Positions 17,548 through 26,909 of a DNA stretch of 64,000 bases are shown here, piece by piece. This DNA is from Spartobacteria bacterium (GTDB taxonomy: Bacteria > Verrucomicrobiota > Verrucomicrobiia > Chthoniobacterales > UBA10450): positions 330,391 to 394,390 of the forward strand of contig PMTM01000006.1 of the NCBI GenBank assembly GCA_003167365.1. Reading direction: 5' to 3'. Below the pieces are notes generated by a model. The model had not been told where the DNA came from. It saw nothing but the letters and a program-made list of their open reading frames with translations, and did no database searches. Both the position numbers and the translations under genes were made by a program. The number at the start of each line of letters is the position of its first letter. Position 1 is the first letter of the stretch.

Positions 17548-18042
17548 ATGATCAATCCGAATGGGGATGAGTTTATCGAAGACGATCCGCTGGCGGCGCC
17601 GATGCAGCGTCCCGGAGAAAATGTGACTGGAGCACAACGGCGTTTGCAACAGGCGGCTCAAAAAGTTTCCGAGGCGGCTGGCGACACTTGGGAACAAACG
17701 AAAGAGAGAGCGAGCGCGGCGCGCGAACGCACGGAAGTTTTCCTGCGCGAGAATCCGGTGCCAACTATTCTTGGCGCGCTGGCGATCGGACTCGCCGTTG
17801 GGTTGGCTATTCGTTACGCGGCCAACTCAAAGGAAGAGGAAATTGAAACCAAATCGCCGCTCGGCAGCTTGAATTGGGGTTTTCTTTCTCTCCCGTTTTT
17901 GTGGCCGCTGTTCAAATCGGCCCGCGAAAAGTACGAAGAATCTACCGATGCCCTCAAAGACGGCGTGGGCCGGCTGCGTAAGATCGACATTGATCGTTAT
18001 GCCAAACCGATCCGCAAACGCTGGAAGACCTGGACTCATTAG
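17548..18042 (+). CDS. DUF883/ElaB-like single-TM protein
   Basis: A 164-residue protein, ATG chosen; an in-frame GTG at 17533 is possible. A charged amphipathic helix rich in Ala, Glu and Arg (about 25-70) leads to RENPVPTILGALAIGLAVGLAI, resembling the C-terminal membrane anchor of ElaB/YqjD/DUF883 proteins that bind ribosomes or the membrane in stationary phase. Unlike those, about 80 residues follow the anchor, including a second hydrophobic patch (FLSLPFLWPLF). Its 3' end overlaps the convergent GNAT gene by 4 nt. Confidence 0.6.
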   Translation: MINPNGDEFIEDDPLAAPMQRPGENVTGAQRRLQQAAQKVSEAAGDTWEQTKERASAARERTEVFLRENPVPTILGALAIGLAVGLAIRYAANSKEEEIETKSPLGSLNWGFLSLPFLWPLFKSAREKYEESTDALKDGVGRLRKIDIDRYAKPIRKRWKTWTH

Positions 18043-18617
18043 CGACGGCCAGCTGTCGATTGTGGAAACTGGTTAGGGACGAAGTTCTTGATCATTCGCA
18101 CGACTGGCAATCCCAAGCCATTTGCGAGCGGAATATCGTAGCATTCGATCGCCGAATAATTGAAGGCGGCATAAAACGGTTCGCCCGCCAATGTTGCGAC
18201 CAGTTCGGCTGAGCGAAAGCCCGCATCAAGAATTGCTTTCTCACAAGCGTCGAGAATCGCATGCCCCAGGCCGCGGCGCGCCCAGTTTGGGTGAATAAAG
18301 AACGCGCGGATGCGCGCGGCGGCGCATGTGGGATTTAGCTCCGTATCGTCGCGGCCGGTTTCGTGATCGCTGCCAAAAAGTGTTTTGCGTTTGCTCCAAC
18401 CGCCGCAGCCAATGAGTTCACATTCGTGTTCGACGACAAAGTAAGTTCCGTCGCGGATCAATTGCCGATCCACGCCGAAGACGAAGCCAAGGGCGCCGTC
18501 CATTTGCGCGGTGGAGTAGTAAGGCGCTTGCAGTGCGCGAACTGAAAGCGGAATCAGTTTTTCTAGACCGGGAACATCGGCATCGCAGGCAAGGCGCACC
18601 GACCAAGCGATTTTCAC
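18039..18617 (-). CDS. GNAT-family N-acetyltransferase
   Basis: A 192-residue protein with the GNAT acetyl-CoA-binding motif A in RAFFIHPNWARRGLGHAIL (about 103-121) and motif B-like FYAAFNYSA near residue 150. The substrate cannot be told. The adjacent small membrane gene, 8 nt upstream on the same strand, may be co-transcribed. Confidence 0.82.
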   Translation of the reverse strand: MKIAWSVRLACDADVPGLEKLIPLSVRALQAPYYSTAQMDGALGFVFGVDRQLIRDGTYFVVEHECELIGCGGWSKRKTLFGSDHETGRDDTELNPTCAAARIRAFFIHPNWARRGLGHAILDACEKAILDAGFRSAELVATLAGEPFYAAFNYSAIECYDIPLANGLGLPVVRMIKNFVPNQFPQSTAGRR

Positions 18618-18624
18618 TGGCGAA

Positions 18625-18846
18625 TTAACCTCGCGGTCGGTCGAGTCGGTCGATCAAGACATCGAGAATGCGCGCCGTTGCGATGAGCGAAACAAAACAG
18701 AAGACGCCTTTGGCGAGCACGTACCAGAAGATCGGTTCGTTCTCGAACTTGCTCTCGAACACTTTGTTGCCGAGCAGGAAGGCGTAAGTGAAGAGGATCA
18801 AAACGATCACCGCCGCCGGGATAGCAATTGGACGAATTGATTTCAT
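18625..18846 (-). CDS. Small two-TM membrane protein
   Basis: A 73-residue protein with hydrophobic helices at about 8-26 and 41-60 and a basic C-terminus. It is 8 nt upstream of the GNAT gene on the same strand. No family recognised. Confidence 0.55.
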   Translation of the reverse strand: MKSIRPIAIPAAVIVLILFTYAFLLGNKVFESKFENEPIFWYVLAKGVFCFVSLIATARILDVLIDRLDRPRG

Positions 18847-18953
18847 AGCTAGGATCGAGATCTACTCGCTCGGAAGTGGAAAGCCCAGCTTTTGAGAACG
18901 CCCCTCATCGTCGTCTTGTCATTTCCGGGCGAGTGCGTGAATCTTAACGCTCC

Positions 18954-20018
18954 ATGCCGCGATTACACCGCCAGAATTATCACGACATCGAGCGCATCAT
19001 TGAGTTCGATTTTGTGCGCGCGACGGAAGCGGCTGCGCTCAATTCGCTGAAATGGCTCGGGCGCGGCGACAAGGAAAAAGCGGATGGGGCCGCGTGCGAT
19101 GCGATGCGCGGAATGTTCGATCTAATGAACATCTGCGGCGAGGTCGTGATCGGCGAAGGAATCAAGGACGACGCGCCCGGAATTTTCAAAGGCGAACAAC
19201 TCGGCACCTGGCTGCCGGGCACGCCGCAGTTCGACATCGCGATCGATCCGATTGATGGGACGACTAACATTTCCAAAGGCGCGCCGAACTCGATTAGCTG
19301 TATGGCGGCGGCCAGCCCCGAAGCAGGGGTGAAAGTCGCGTTGCGCGATGTTCCCTCGTTCTACATGACGAAACTTGCTTACGGACCACGCGTGATTCAA
19401 TACATGCATAAGCGCGGCGACTCATTGCAATTGGAAGCACCGATCTCCGAGACGTTGGCGATTGTGGCGCGCGCTCTCGAAAAACGCGTTCAGGACGTTG
19501 TGGTCATGATGCTCGATCGTCCGCGGCACAAAGAGATTGTCGATGAAATCCGCACCGCCGGTGCGTCGTTGCGCATGATCAGCGACGGCGATATCGCGGC
19601 GGCGATGGCGCCGGCGATTCCGGAGAGCAATGTCGATCTTTACATGGGCATCGGCGGTTCGCCCGAGGCGGTGCTGGCGGCGGCTGGAATCAAATGTCTC
19701 GGCGGCGACATGCAGTGCAAAATGTGGCCGCGCGACGCGAAGGAACGGAAGAAATTGATAGACGAAAGTTGTGAAAAGGAACTCGATCGCATTTTCTTCG
19801 CCGACGACCTGGCCGACGGCAAGAACATCGTCTTTTGCGCGACCGGCATCAGCGACAGCGCGCTTTTGCGCGGGGTGAAATCGCAAGGCACGAGCGCGAC
19901 CACGTATTCCGTATTGATGCGCGCGAAAAGCAAGACCGTGCGTTTCATCCGTGCGACGCACGACCTGACGACAAAGACGATCCGGCTTCGCTCCGACAAT
20001 CGCGAGCACAGGATTTGA
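18954..20018 (+). CDS. glpX: Fructose-1,6-bisphosphatase class II
   Basis: A 354-residue enzyme of gluconeogenesis. The metal-binding motifs VVIGEGIKDD near residue 64 and DPIDGTTN near residue 98, plus ISDGDIAAAM near residue 203 and GIGGSPEAV near residue 226, are typical of GlpX. Length is slightly above the usual 330 or so residues through a basic C-terminal tail. It is a single gene with its own upstream gap. Confidence 0.93.
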   Translation: MPRLHRQNYHDIERIIEFDFVRATEAAALNSLKWLGRGDKEKADGAACDAMRGMFDLMNICGEVVIGEGIKDDAPGIFKGEQLGTWLPGTPQFDIAIDPIDGTTNISKGAPNSISCMAAASPEAGVKVALRDVPSFYMTKLAYGPRVIQYMHKRGDSLQLEAPISETLAIVARALEKRVQDVVVMMLDRPRHKEIVDEIRTAGASLRMISDGDIAAAMAPAIPESNVDLYMGIGGSPEAVLAAAGIKCLGGDMQCKMWPRDAKERKKLIDESCEKELDRIFFADDLADGKNIVFCATGISDSALLRGVKSQGTSATTYSVLMRAKSKTVRFIRATHDLTTKTIRLRSDNREHRI

Positions 20019-20134
20019 TGTAACATGACCGTCCTCGGCTGTGATTCCCAGGCTGGAAGAAGCCTGCGCCACGACAAATCTCTTTGCTCGACAGAATAAT
20101 CCCCGTTTGTTCAAATCAGGAAAATTCGCTACTT

Positions 20135-20533
20135 ATGAGACAACTACCGAAAACCGAACTGTCGCCCCAGAATGGCTGCGTCATCGATACGAAATGGAAA
20201 CTCGGCCCTCTCAGCTACCACGCTTCGGCCGCCGGCAAAGTGCAGGCGGAACCCTCGCGAGACATCATCCGGCTGCCTGAGCTGGTCATCTACGATCATA
20301 TCGGTTTCGGGGGCGCTTACGCTCGCACTAATCTCAGTTTTAATTACATCGGTGATTTTTGGAACGATCGCATCAGCTCGCTCATCGTGGTGAGCGGCGT
20401 TTGGCGATTTTATCGCGACGAATACTACAAAGGCGATCACTGGGACCTCGGGCCCGGCTATTACGAAAGCTTTTTTACCTCGAAAGGGCCCGACGACGTC
20501 GTCAGCTCGTTCCAAGCGATCGCGCTAACGTAA
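20135..20533 (+). CDS. Beta/gamma-crystallin-fold protein
   Basis: A 132-residue protein. From about residue 60 it reads LVIYDHIGFGGAYARTN, FWNDRISSLIVVSG, WRFYRDEYYKG and LGPGYYESF, two Greek-key halves with the N/DxxS/S calcium-site pattern (NDRISS) of the beta/gamma-crystallin family. Bacterial members often bind Ca2+ and may be secreted, but no signal peptide is visible from ATG 20135; a TTG at 20084 would add 17 residues without creating one. Confidence 0.7.
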   Translation: MRQLPKTELSPQNGCVIDTKWKLGPLSYHASAAGKVQAEPSRDIIRLPELVIYDHIGFGGAYARTNLSFNYIGDFWNDRISSLIVVSGVWRFYRDEYYKGDHWDLGPGYYESFFTSKGPDDVVSSFQAIALT

Positions 20534-20569
20534 ACGCGACTTCGCGATAAACGGACCGCGTTGCGGCGA

Positions 20570-20806
20570 TCAATAGGTCGGGGCGTTCGTCCAGAATGTG
20601 GTTTGGCCTGTGGCGCTCTTCGCTTTGCGAATCACAATCGCGCTTCCGGCCGGAATGACGTCGTTGTCATGGTCGGCTAAGCCGCTTCCGACCAATTTCC
20701 AGCCAGCGTCTCTGACCGAATACGCCGCGAAGTAATAGTATGCGGCGCTCGGTTCCATCTGCTCCAAGCAGTAATCAGCCCGAAAGAAGGGACGGACGGG
20801 AAGCAC
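20570..20806 (-). pseudogene. Fragment resembling TIGR02597 family C-terminus
   Basis: An open stretch of about 78 codons whose second half, AYYYFAAY, GWKLVGSGLAD, VIPAGSAIVIRKA and ending FWTNAPTY, resembles the C-terminal part of TIGR02597 proteins, a family known essentially from Verrucomicrobia with unknown function. The upstream frame is closed by a stop just before it, and no N-terminal portion is present, so it is most likely a remnant. Recognition is from pattern memory. Confidence 0.4.
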
Positions 20807-20939
20807 GTTAAAGGTCTGAATTGCCTAAACGATTAGTTTGTCTGCTGGCTCGGGTATCGAACGCGAGTGGCTATTGTCCAACGCGAGCTGGAAATGATCT
20901 ACGTGCAACGCACGACGGAATCATATAAAATGGTCGGAG

Positions 20940-22031
20940 ATGGTTTCGTTGAATCGAGATGCGCTGACCGAGAAAGTTTTCAATGGCGAACGGATTTCGT
21001 CCGATGACGCAATCGAGCTTTATCGATGGCCGCTGGAAGAGCTCGGCGTGCTGGCCAACGCACGACGGGATTTGGCAAAAGCGAAGTCGTACGGCGGGAG
21101 CGGGCGCGAGATCGTCACCTACATTGTCGACCGGAACATCAACTACACGAACGTCTGCAACGTTTACTGCAAGTTCTGCGCGTTTTATCGAACGGAGAAA
21201 GACGAAGATCACTACGTGCTTTCGTTCGAACAGATTGATGAAAAACTCGACGAACTTTCCGCTGCGGGCGGTGTTCAAATACTGATGCAGGGGGGACATC
21301 ATCCGAAATTAGGGTTCGAATGGTATGTCGATCTTTTGCACCACATCCGAGAAAAATATCAGCACATCAACATTCACGGATTCAGTCCGCCGGAGTTTCA
21401 GCACTTCTCGGAAACCTTTAAAATGCCATTGCGCGAAGTGATTTCGAAATTCAAAGAGGCCGGCCTTGGCTCGATTCCGGGCGGAGGCGGCGAGATTCTG
21501 GTCGACCGCGTGCGAAAGAAGATCTCGCCGCTCAAGTGCGATTCGGATCAGTGGCTGGAAGTGATGCAGATCGCGCACGAACTCGGTTTGAAATCGAGCG
21601 CGACGATGATGTTTGGTCACGTGGAAACGATTGAAGAACGTATTGAACATTTGCAGCGTATTCGCGATCAGCAGGATCGAAGTGGCGGATTTACGGCGTT
21701 TATTTGCTGGACGTTTCAGCCAAAGCATACGGTTCTGAGAGTGAAAAATCCGACCGGGGTAGCGGAATACTTGCGAACACAGGCTCTCTCCCGGATTTTC
21801 CTGGACAATATCGAGAACGTGCAAAGCTCGTGGGTGACGCAAGGTCCGGACATCGGCCAGGTCGCGCTCAGGTACGGGGCGAATGATTTCGGATCGGTGA
21901 TGATGGAAGAAAATGTGGTGAGCAGCGCCGGCACAGCGTTTCGCTTGAATGCCGGAGAGATTGAATCGCTGATTCGCGACGCCGGGTACGAGCCGCGCCG
22001 AAGAAATAACTGGTATGAGCTTCTGAACTAA
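20940..22031 (+). CDS. mqnC: Dehypoxanthine futalosine cyclase (radical SAM)
   Basis: A 363-residue radical SAM enzyme of the futalosine route to menaquinone. The cluster-binding CNVYCKFC (Cys about 73, 77, 80), the QILMQGGHHPKLG motif near 119, IPGGGGEILVDRVR near 178 and FICWTFQPKHT near 258 match MqnC rather than MqnE or CofH. No other mqn gene is in the window, so the pathway is dispersed. Confidence 0.93.
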   Translation: MVSLNRDALTEKVFNGERISSDDAIELYRWPLEELGVLANARRDLAKAKSYGGSGREIVTYIVDRNINYTNVCNVYCKFCAFYRTEKDEDHYVLSFEQIDEKLDELSAAGGVQILMQGGHHPKLGFEWYVDLLHHIREKYQHINIHGFSPPEFQHFSETFKMPLREVISKFKEAGLGSIPGGGGEILVDRVRKKISPLKCDSDQWLEVMQIAHELGLKSSATMMFGHVETIEERIEHLQRIRDQQDRSGGFTAFICWTFQPKHTVLRVKNPTGVAEYLRTQALSRIFLDNIENVQSSWVTQGPDIGQVALRYGANDFGSVMMEENVVSSAGTAFRLNAGEIESLIRDAGYEPRRRNNWYELLN

Positions 22032-22124
22032 TTGGCCGGTCGCGTTGTCTATGGAAAAACCACCCACTAATCCTCGAAAAATCCCGCCTTGACCTCAGCC
22101 GTCTTTGCCATCTAATAGCCGCCT

Positions 22125-22151
22125 GTCCCGCGTCGGTTCGCTGCGCGGGAC
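22125..22151 (+). other. GC-rich hairpin upstream of bamA
   Basis: GTCCCGCG (22125-22132) pairs with CGCGGGAC (22144-22151) around an 11-nt loop, ending 15 nt before the bamA ATG. There is no T-run, so it is not a classic terminator; it may affect bamA mRNA translation or be a leftover repeat. Confidence 0.35.
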
Positions 22152-22166
22152 TTGGCATCTTCATTT

Positions 22167-24500
22167 ATGAGACAAATTTCCGAATCGATCTGCCGTCCCT
22201 TGCTCGCGCTTGTTGCGACGCTGGTGACGGCAATGTCAGCCCACGGGCAAAGCCAGCAGGAGCAACAAGGCCCGCCCACAGTGCTGTCGATCGATGTGCG
22301 GTACAGTGGGCCGGCCAAGGTAAGCAAGGAAAAGATTCTTGCTCAAATGCAGACGAAGATCGGGCAGCCCTATTCCAATTCGGTGGTCGAACAAGATATT
22401 CGAAGTCTTTATCAGACCGGCGCAGTTCTCAATGTCCGCATCTTTGCCGAGCCGGAGGCTGGCGGGGTCAACGTCATCGTCGCGATTCAAACCCGATCGA
22501 TTATACGTGAGATCGAGATCCAAGGGGCGAACCGGATCAGCGCAAAAAAAATCCGCAAGAAACTTAAAATTAAGATCAACTCAGCGGTAAACGAGGAGGA
22601 GTTGGAGAAGAGCCGCCAGGACGTGATCGAGATGTATCAGGGGAGCGGGTTCAATGATATCGACGTAAAAACGCGCGTCGACGTTATCGATGAGAAGCGG
22701 GGCACTTCGCGCGTCGTCTTCACGATAAGCGAAGGTGTGAAAGGCGCGATCCGCGCCATTCGGTTCGAAGGCAACACCGCTTTCAAAGATGGAGTTCTAC
22801 GCAAGCAAATGAAGACGCACGGCAAGACGATTTTTGCGATGTTCGATAAGTCCGGACGGCTGGATGAGACGCAGTTGCAGCAGGACTTGGACAGCGTTCG
22901 CGAATGGTACCAGGACCACGGCTATATCGACGTGGAAGTAAAAGACGTGCGCAAAGAGCGCAAAGAGGGCGAGAAGGGCCCCATGATCATCACGGTCGTG
23001 ATCGCGGAAGGCATTAAATATCACGTGGGAAAGGTCACAATTACTGGTGAGAAGATAACTACGGTCGAAAAGATTCGTTTCTTGCTTAAGATGAAGGAGG
23101 GCAACATCTATTCGCCAAAGGATTTGCACGACGACTCGAAGAGAATCGCGGATGCCTATGGCGCCGCCGGATATGTCGACCTTGAGCTAACGCCCGAGGG
23201 AAAGCCGGAGGGTACGGGAAGAATCGACGTTCATTACAAAATTGAAGAAGGTAGCCGCTCGTTTGTGCAGAGAATCAACATTGTCGGCAATACGCGCACA
23301 AAGGATAAAGTGCTCCGACGCGAAGTGCTCGTTGCACCCGGGGACGTTTATAACACGGTGCGGGTGGACCTCACCAAGAAGCGTCTCGAGAACCTCGGTT
23401 ACTTTTCGAAAGTCGACACCTTTCCGGATGATACCGGTATCGCTGGTCGCAAGGATCTGACCATCCAGGTAGAGGAGAAACGAACCGGTTCGCTCAGTTT
23501 CGGCGGCGGCTTCAGCACGGTCGATTCATTGGTTGCCTTTGTCGAACTCACACAAGGCAATTTCGATATCGCGGATTGGCCAGGCTTTACTGGGGCCGGC
23601 CAAAAGTTCCGGCTCCGACTGCAAGGTGGCAACGAGCGAAAAGACTTTCTGCTCGCGCTGACCGAGCCGTGGTTTCTTGATCGACGGCTGTCGCTAAACG
23701 GACAGCTATTTTTCAGCGAGGCCGATTATCTCAGCTCTGTTTACGATCAGCGCGACTACGGTTTTTCCGAGGAAATTCGCAAACCCTTGAACGCATTCAT
23801 GTATGTGACCCTTGGGTATCGGCGGGAAGAGCTCCAAATTTATAACGTTACTATCGACGCCTCTCAGGCGCTCTTGGATGAAGCTGCAATAGCGCGTGAC
23901 CGGAGTCAGGTTAATAGCAGCATCGTGTTCGACCGGCGCGATAATCCTAATATAACTCGCCACGGTCAGCGCATCTCCATTTCACCGTTCATTGCGGGAG
24001 ATTACCTGGGGGGGAACACGCCGGTTTACGGATTTGACGCGGAAGTGTCACAGTATTTACACCTTCCTTGGGACACGATTCTGCTCATCAATCACGAAGT
24101 AGCGTCGGTAAATAGTTGGGGCAAAGGGAACGATGTTTCTATATTCGATCTGCTTTTTCTGGGAGGCTCGAACAACTTGCGCGGGTTCGAATTTCGCGAC
24201 GTTGGCCCCCGAGATAGCTCGGGGGAGCCGCTCGGCGGACGGGCAATGTCGCGGAGCACGGTCGAATTCACTTTCCCGATTATCGAAGACAAGGCGCGGG
24301 GCGCGTTCTTTTACGATGCCGGTTTCGTCAATCCCGATCCGTTCGATTTTGGCACGACTAATCTGGCGTCTGATGTCGGTTTCGGCCTTCGGATGGTTCT
24401 TCCGATTGGCCCGTTGCGAATTGATTACGGCATCCCAATTCAAAAAGATGGGCGCGGGGGAGGGGGCAAATTCAACTTTAACGTAGGCTACCAATTTTAA
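22167..24500 (+). CDS. bamA: Outer membrane protein assembly factor BamA
   Basis: A 777-residue Omp85 protein that inserts beta-barrels in the outer membrane. A signal peptide (ALVATLVTAMSAHG) is followed by five POTRA domains (about 30-420) and a C-terminal barrel with the conserved loop-6 motif LRGFEFRD near residue 672 and the terminal aromatic strand ending GYQF. ATG 22167 is preferred over TTG 22152. It is followed 56 nt later by an OmpH/Skp chaperone, the standard neighbour. Confidence 0.94.
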   Translation: MRQISESICRPLLALVATLVTAMSAHGQSQQEQQGPPTVLSIDVRYSGPAKVSKEKILAQMQTKIGQPYSNSVVEQDIRSLYQTGAVLNVRIFAEPEAGGVNVIVAIQTRSIIREIEIQGANRISAKKIRKKLKIKINSAVNEEELEKSRQDVIEMYQGSGFNDIDVKTRVDVIDEKRGTSRVVFTISEGVKGAIRAIRFEGNTAFKDGVLRKQMKTHGKTIFAMFDKSGRLDETQLQQDLDSVREWYQDHGYIDVEVKDVRKERKEGEKGPMIITVVIAEGIKYHVGKVTITGEKITTVEKIRFLLKMKEGNIYSPKDLHDDSKRIADAYGAAGYVDLELTPEGKPEGTGRIDVHYKIEEGSRSFVQRINIVGNTRTKDKVLRREVLVAPGDVYNTVRVDLTKKRLENLGYFSKVDTFPDDTGIAGRKDLTIQVEEKRTGSLSFGGGFSTVDSLVAFVELTQGNFDIADWPGFTGAGQKFRLRLQGGNERKDFLLALTEPWFLDRRLSLNGQLFFSEADYLSSVYDQRDYGFSEEIRKPLNAFMYVTLGYRREELQIYNVTIDASQALLDEAAIARDRSQVNSSIVFDRRDNPNITRHGQRISISPFIAGDYLGGNTPVYGFDAEVSQYLHLPWDTILLINHEVASVNSWGKGNDVSIFDLLFLGGSNNLRGFEFRDVGPRDSSGEPLGGRAMSRSTVEFTFPIIEDKARGAFFYDAGFVNPDPFDFGTTNLASDVGFGLRMVLPIGPLRIDYGIPIQKDGRGGGGKFNFNVGYQF

Positions 24501-24556
24501 ACAAATATTGCTCCTTGCAGTCTAACGCATTTCCGACGACCTATTTATCCCTGTTT

Positions 24557-25180
24557 ATGAAAAAACTCTTCTTTCTCACTCTCGGGCTCGTGCTTCCAAT
24601 GGCTGCCTTGGCCCAAGGCACCCTAAAAGTTGGCACCGTCGATATGAATCGCGCCTTCAAGGAATACAGCAAAACAAAGGACGCCGAGGCGAAAATCAAC
24701 GACGCTAAGAATCAGGCCAAAAAAGAATATGATGAGCGAGCCGAGGCTTACAAAAAAGCGCTCGACGACATCAACAATCTCAACAAGCAACTCGAGTCTT
24801 CGGCGTTGAGCGCGGACGCCAAAGCAAAAATGGCGAAGGACCGCGACGACAAGATCACAAACATCAAGAACATGGAGCGGGAAATCAACGAGTTCCGTCA
24901 GACCCGCGAACGTCAACTTCAAGAGCAAGCACTGCGTATGCGTGAGGGGATCGTCAAAGAGATTAGCGACGTGGTCACGGACAAGGTCAAGACGAACCAC
25001 ATGGATCTGGTGTTCGACAAATCGGGCATGAGCTTGAACGGCGTTCCGCTGCTTATGTATGCGCCAGACAATGTCGATTTCACTAACGATGTGGTCGCAG
25101 TTCTGAACAAGCCGGGACGCGCTGCCTCGCTAGCAATCCCGGCTACTTCTGCTACTCCGAATCCGGCTAAGAGGCCTTAA
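24557..25180 (+). CDS. skp: OmpH/Skp-like periplasmic chaperone
   Basis: A 207-residue exported protein. After a signal peptide ending ALAQG comes VGTVDMNRAFKEYSKTKDAE, the Skp head, then a long Lys/Glu-rich coiled coil (about 45-140) and a return strand VDFTNDVVAVLN. Skp escorts unfolded outer-membrane proteins to BamA, in keeping with the upstream bamA. The C-terminal Ala/Pro-rich tail is longer than usual. A strong terminator follows. Confidence 0.88.
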   Translation: MKKLFFLTLGLVLPMAALAQGTLKVGTVDMNRAFKEYSKTKDAEAKINDAKNQAKKEYDERAEAYKKALDDINNLNKQLESSALSADAKAKMAKDRDDKITNIKNMEREINEFRQTRERQLQEQALRMREGIVKEISDVVTDKVKTNHMDLVFDKSGMSLNGVPLLMYAPDNVDFTNDVVAVLNKPGRAASLAIPATSATPNPAKRP

Positions 25181-25203
25181 TTTTCAAGTTCGATAACTCG
25201 AGG

Positions 25204-25239
25204 AACACACGCGAGCTGGAAACTCGCGTGTGTTTTTTT
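25204..25239 (+). terminator. Rho-independent terminator after bamA-skp
   Basis: A perfect 12-bp stem AACACACGCGAG / CTCGCGTGTGTT (25204-25215 with 25223-25234) around a 7-nt loop CTGGAAA, running into a T-tract to 25239. It ends the bamA-skp transcript. Confidence 0.9.
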
Positions 25240-25246
25240 CGTACAG

Positions 25247-26107
25247 GTGAAAAACGACCGCGCCCATTCTTACCAGGCACTTAAACAGCAATCCTCGAGC
25301 GCATATCGACATCCATTTCTGAGCGTTGTCCGCTCCGCAATCTGTTGCGCTTTGGTCGTGGCATCGACTGGCGTCGCCGCAGATTGGCAATCGACTATCA
25401 CCAAAGATCCAGGCACATTCGCGCCGCTCCGGCCGTTGCAAGCCACCTATGCATTTGGATGGAGCGGCTTCTCCGCCGCCACCGGTGAAGTCCATTTTAC
25501 AAAACCATCCGAAGATCATTTCCAACTGGATGCAACCGGCAGAACGATTGGCTTAGCGCGCGCCTTGTGGAAACTCGACGCAACCCATTACGCGCTGGCT
25601 GATGCGGAGACGCTGCGTCCGATCGAAACAAGACAGGTCGAGACCTACCGTTGGAAAAAACTGATCACTCATGTCACTTTCAAGAGCAGCGGCGTAAAGA
25701 GCGAAAGAACCGAAGGGGCCACAACCAAGAGCCGTGATTTTGATTTTCCGGGTTTGCTTGATCTCCATTCAGCCATGCTTTTCTTGCGGAGTCAGCCTCT
25801 AAAGGAACGAGGCATCTACCGCATCGTCGTTTATCCTGCGTCGTCGGCTTATCTCGCCACCATTACGGTGACCGGCCGTGAAAAGGTTTCAATTCGTGCG
25901 GGCAACTACAAGGCGATCAAACTCGACTTGAAGCTCAACAAGATCGGAAAGGATCTCGAATTGGAACCGCACCGAAAGTTTCGTCACGGCACGATCTGGA
26001 TTTCAGACGACGCCGATCGGATATTGCTCCGCATCGAGGCGCAGATCTTTGTCGGCACGGTCTTCGTCGAGTTGCAGTCGATCCGTTACGAAGACCCGAA
26101 ATCGTAG
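25247..26107 (+). CDS. DUF3108-domain protein, exported
   Basis: A 286-residue protein from a GTG start placed just after the skp terminator. A hydrophobic stretch with VVASTGVAADW (about 33-46) looks like a signal peptide. The mature part has LQATYAFGWSGFSAATGEVHF near 64, ETRQVETYRWKK and a beta-rich body ending with a FVELQSIRYE strand, matching DUF3108, a periplasmic fold of unknown function. Its place after bamA-skp suggests an envelope role. Confidence 0.7.
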   Translation: MKNDRAHSYQALKQQSSSAYRHPFLSVVRSAICCALVVASTGVAADWQSTITKDPGTFAPLRPLQATYAFGWSGFSAATGEVHFTKPSEDHFQLDATGRTIGLARALWKLDATHYALADAETLRPIETRQVETYRWKKLITHVTFKSSGVKSERTEGATTKSRDFDFPGLLDLHSAMLFLRSQPLKERGIYRIVVYPASSAYLATITVTGREKVSIRAGNYKAIKLDLKLNKIGKDLELEPHRKFRHGTIWISDDADRILLRIEAQIFVGTVFVELQSIRYEDPKS

Positions 26108-26135
26108 CCGGCGTTCGATGCTTCGGGCAGATCGC

Positions 26136-26876
26136 TTACTGGTGAATCCATTCACCGCGCACCGGCGGCTCCAAGCCGGCACGCACGCGCGAAGATTTTC
26201 GGGGAATGTAAACGGGCGTGTTCGCCCCGGGCAAAAGCTCAAGCGCGGCAAGAGTCTCCAAGTCGAGGCGTCCGGTGACTGCCAAACCAACCCGCGCTTG
26301 ATAAGCGCGAAGAGAGAATTCCAAGATCGGTCCATACACGCCGTCGATTTCATGCCGGTAAATGCCGCGTTGCGCCAGCGCTCGTTGGGCGGAAGCGACA
26401 ACATTTCTCTGCGCGTCCGGCGCAGAAGTTTCGTAAGGCGTTCCGGCGAACAAAGCACCGGAAGGAGACGACAGCGCATTATGATCGCGCGTATAGGATT
26501 GTCGGTCTTGCGGCGGGGTTATGAATGGCTGTGCGGGCGCCGGACTGGCGTCTGTAGATTCGCGCTCCGCGTCGCGCAAATCGGCCGCATCCGGCGTCGC
26601 GGACGGTGTATTGGCCGCTGCCGGCTGAGGAGAAGTTGCCGCGCTGCTATGGAGCGAACGCAACGTTGCATCGTCGAGCTCGCCAGTAATCTGCAAGCCG
26701 TTTCGAATTTGGTATCGGCGAATCGCAGCGGTGGTGTCGGAGTTTTTCTCTCCCGTTATTTCGCCGTAATAGAAGCCCTGATCCTTTAGCATCTGTTGCG
26801 CGCTCTCGATCGTTTGATCCGCGCGAACCAACGCGATCGTTCCGAGAAGAACAAAAAGAACGGCTTTGATTTTCAT
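26136..26876 (-). CDS. Exported protein with two peptidoglycan-binding domains
   Basis: A 246-residue protein. ATG 26876 is chosen because AGGAGG sits 8 nt upstream. A signal peptide (AVLFVLLGTIALVRA) is followed by one PG_binding_1-like repeat (about 23-75, AQQMLKDQGFYYGEITGEKN... LQITGELDDAT), a Pro/Ala-rich linker and a second repeat (about 160-215, AQRALAQRGIYRHEIDGVYG... LAVTGRLDLET). These bind cell-wall glycan or peptide. It follows a cell-wall amidase on the same strand 33 nt upstream, so the two probably work together on peptidoglycan. Confidence 0.8.
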   Translation of the reverse strand: MKIKAVLFVLLGTIALVRADQTIESAQQMLKDQGFYYGEITGEKNSDTTAAIRRYQIRNGLQITGELDDATLRSLHSSAATSPQPAAANTPSATPDAADLRDAERESTDASPAPAQPFITPPQDRQSYTRDHNALSSPSGALFAGTPYETSAPDAQRNVVASAQRALAQRGIYRHEIDGVYGPILEFSLRAYQARVGLAVTGRLDLETLAALELLPGANTPVYIPRKSSRVRAGLEPPVRGEWIHQ

Positions 26877-26909
26877 CCCAGTCCTCCTTCGATGCCGCAA
26901 CTCTTCTCC

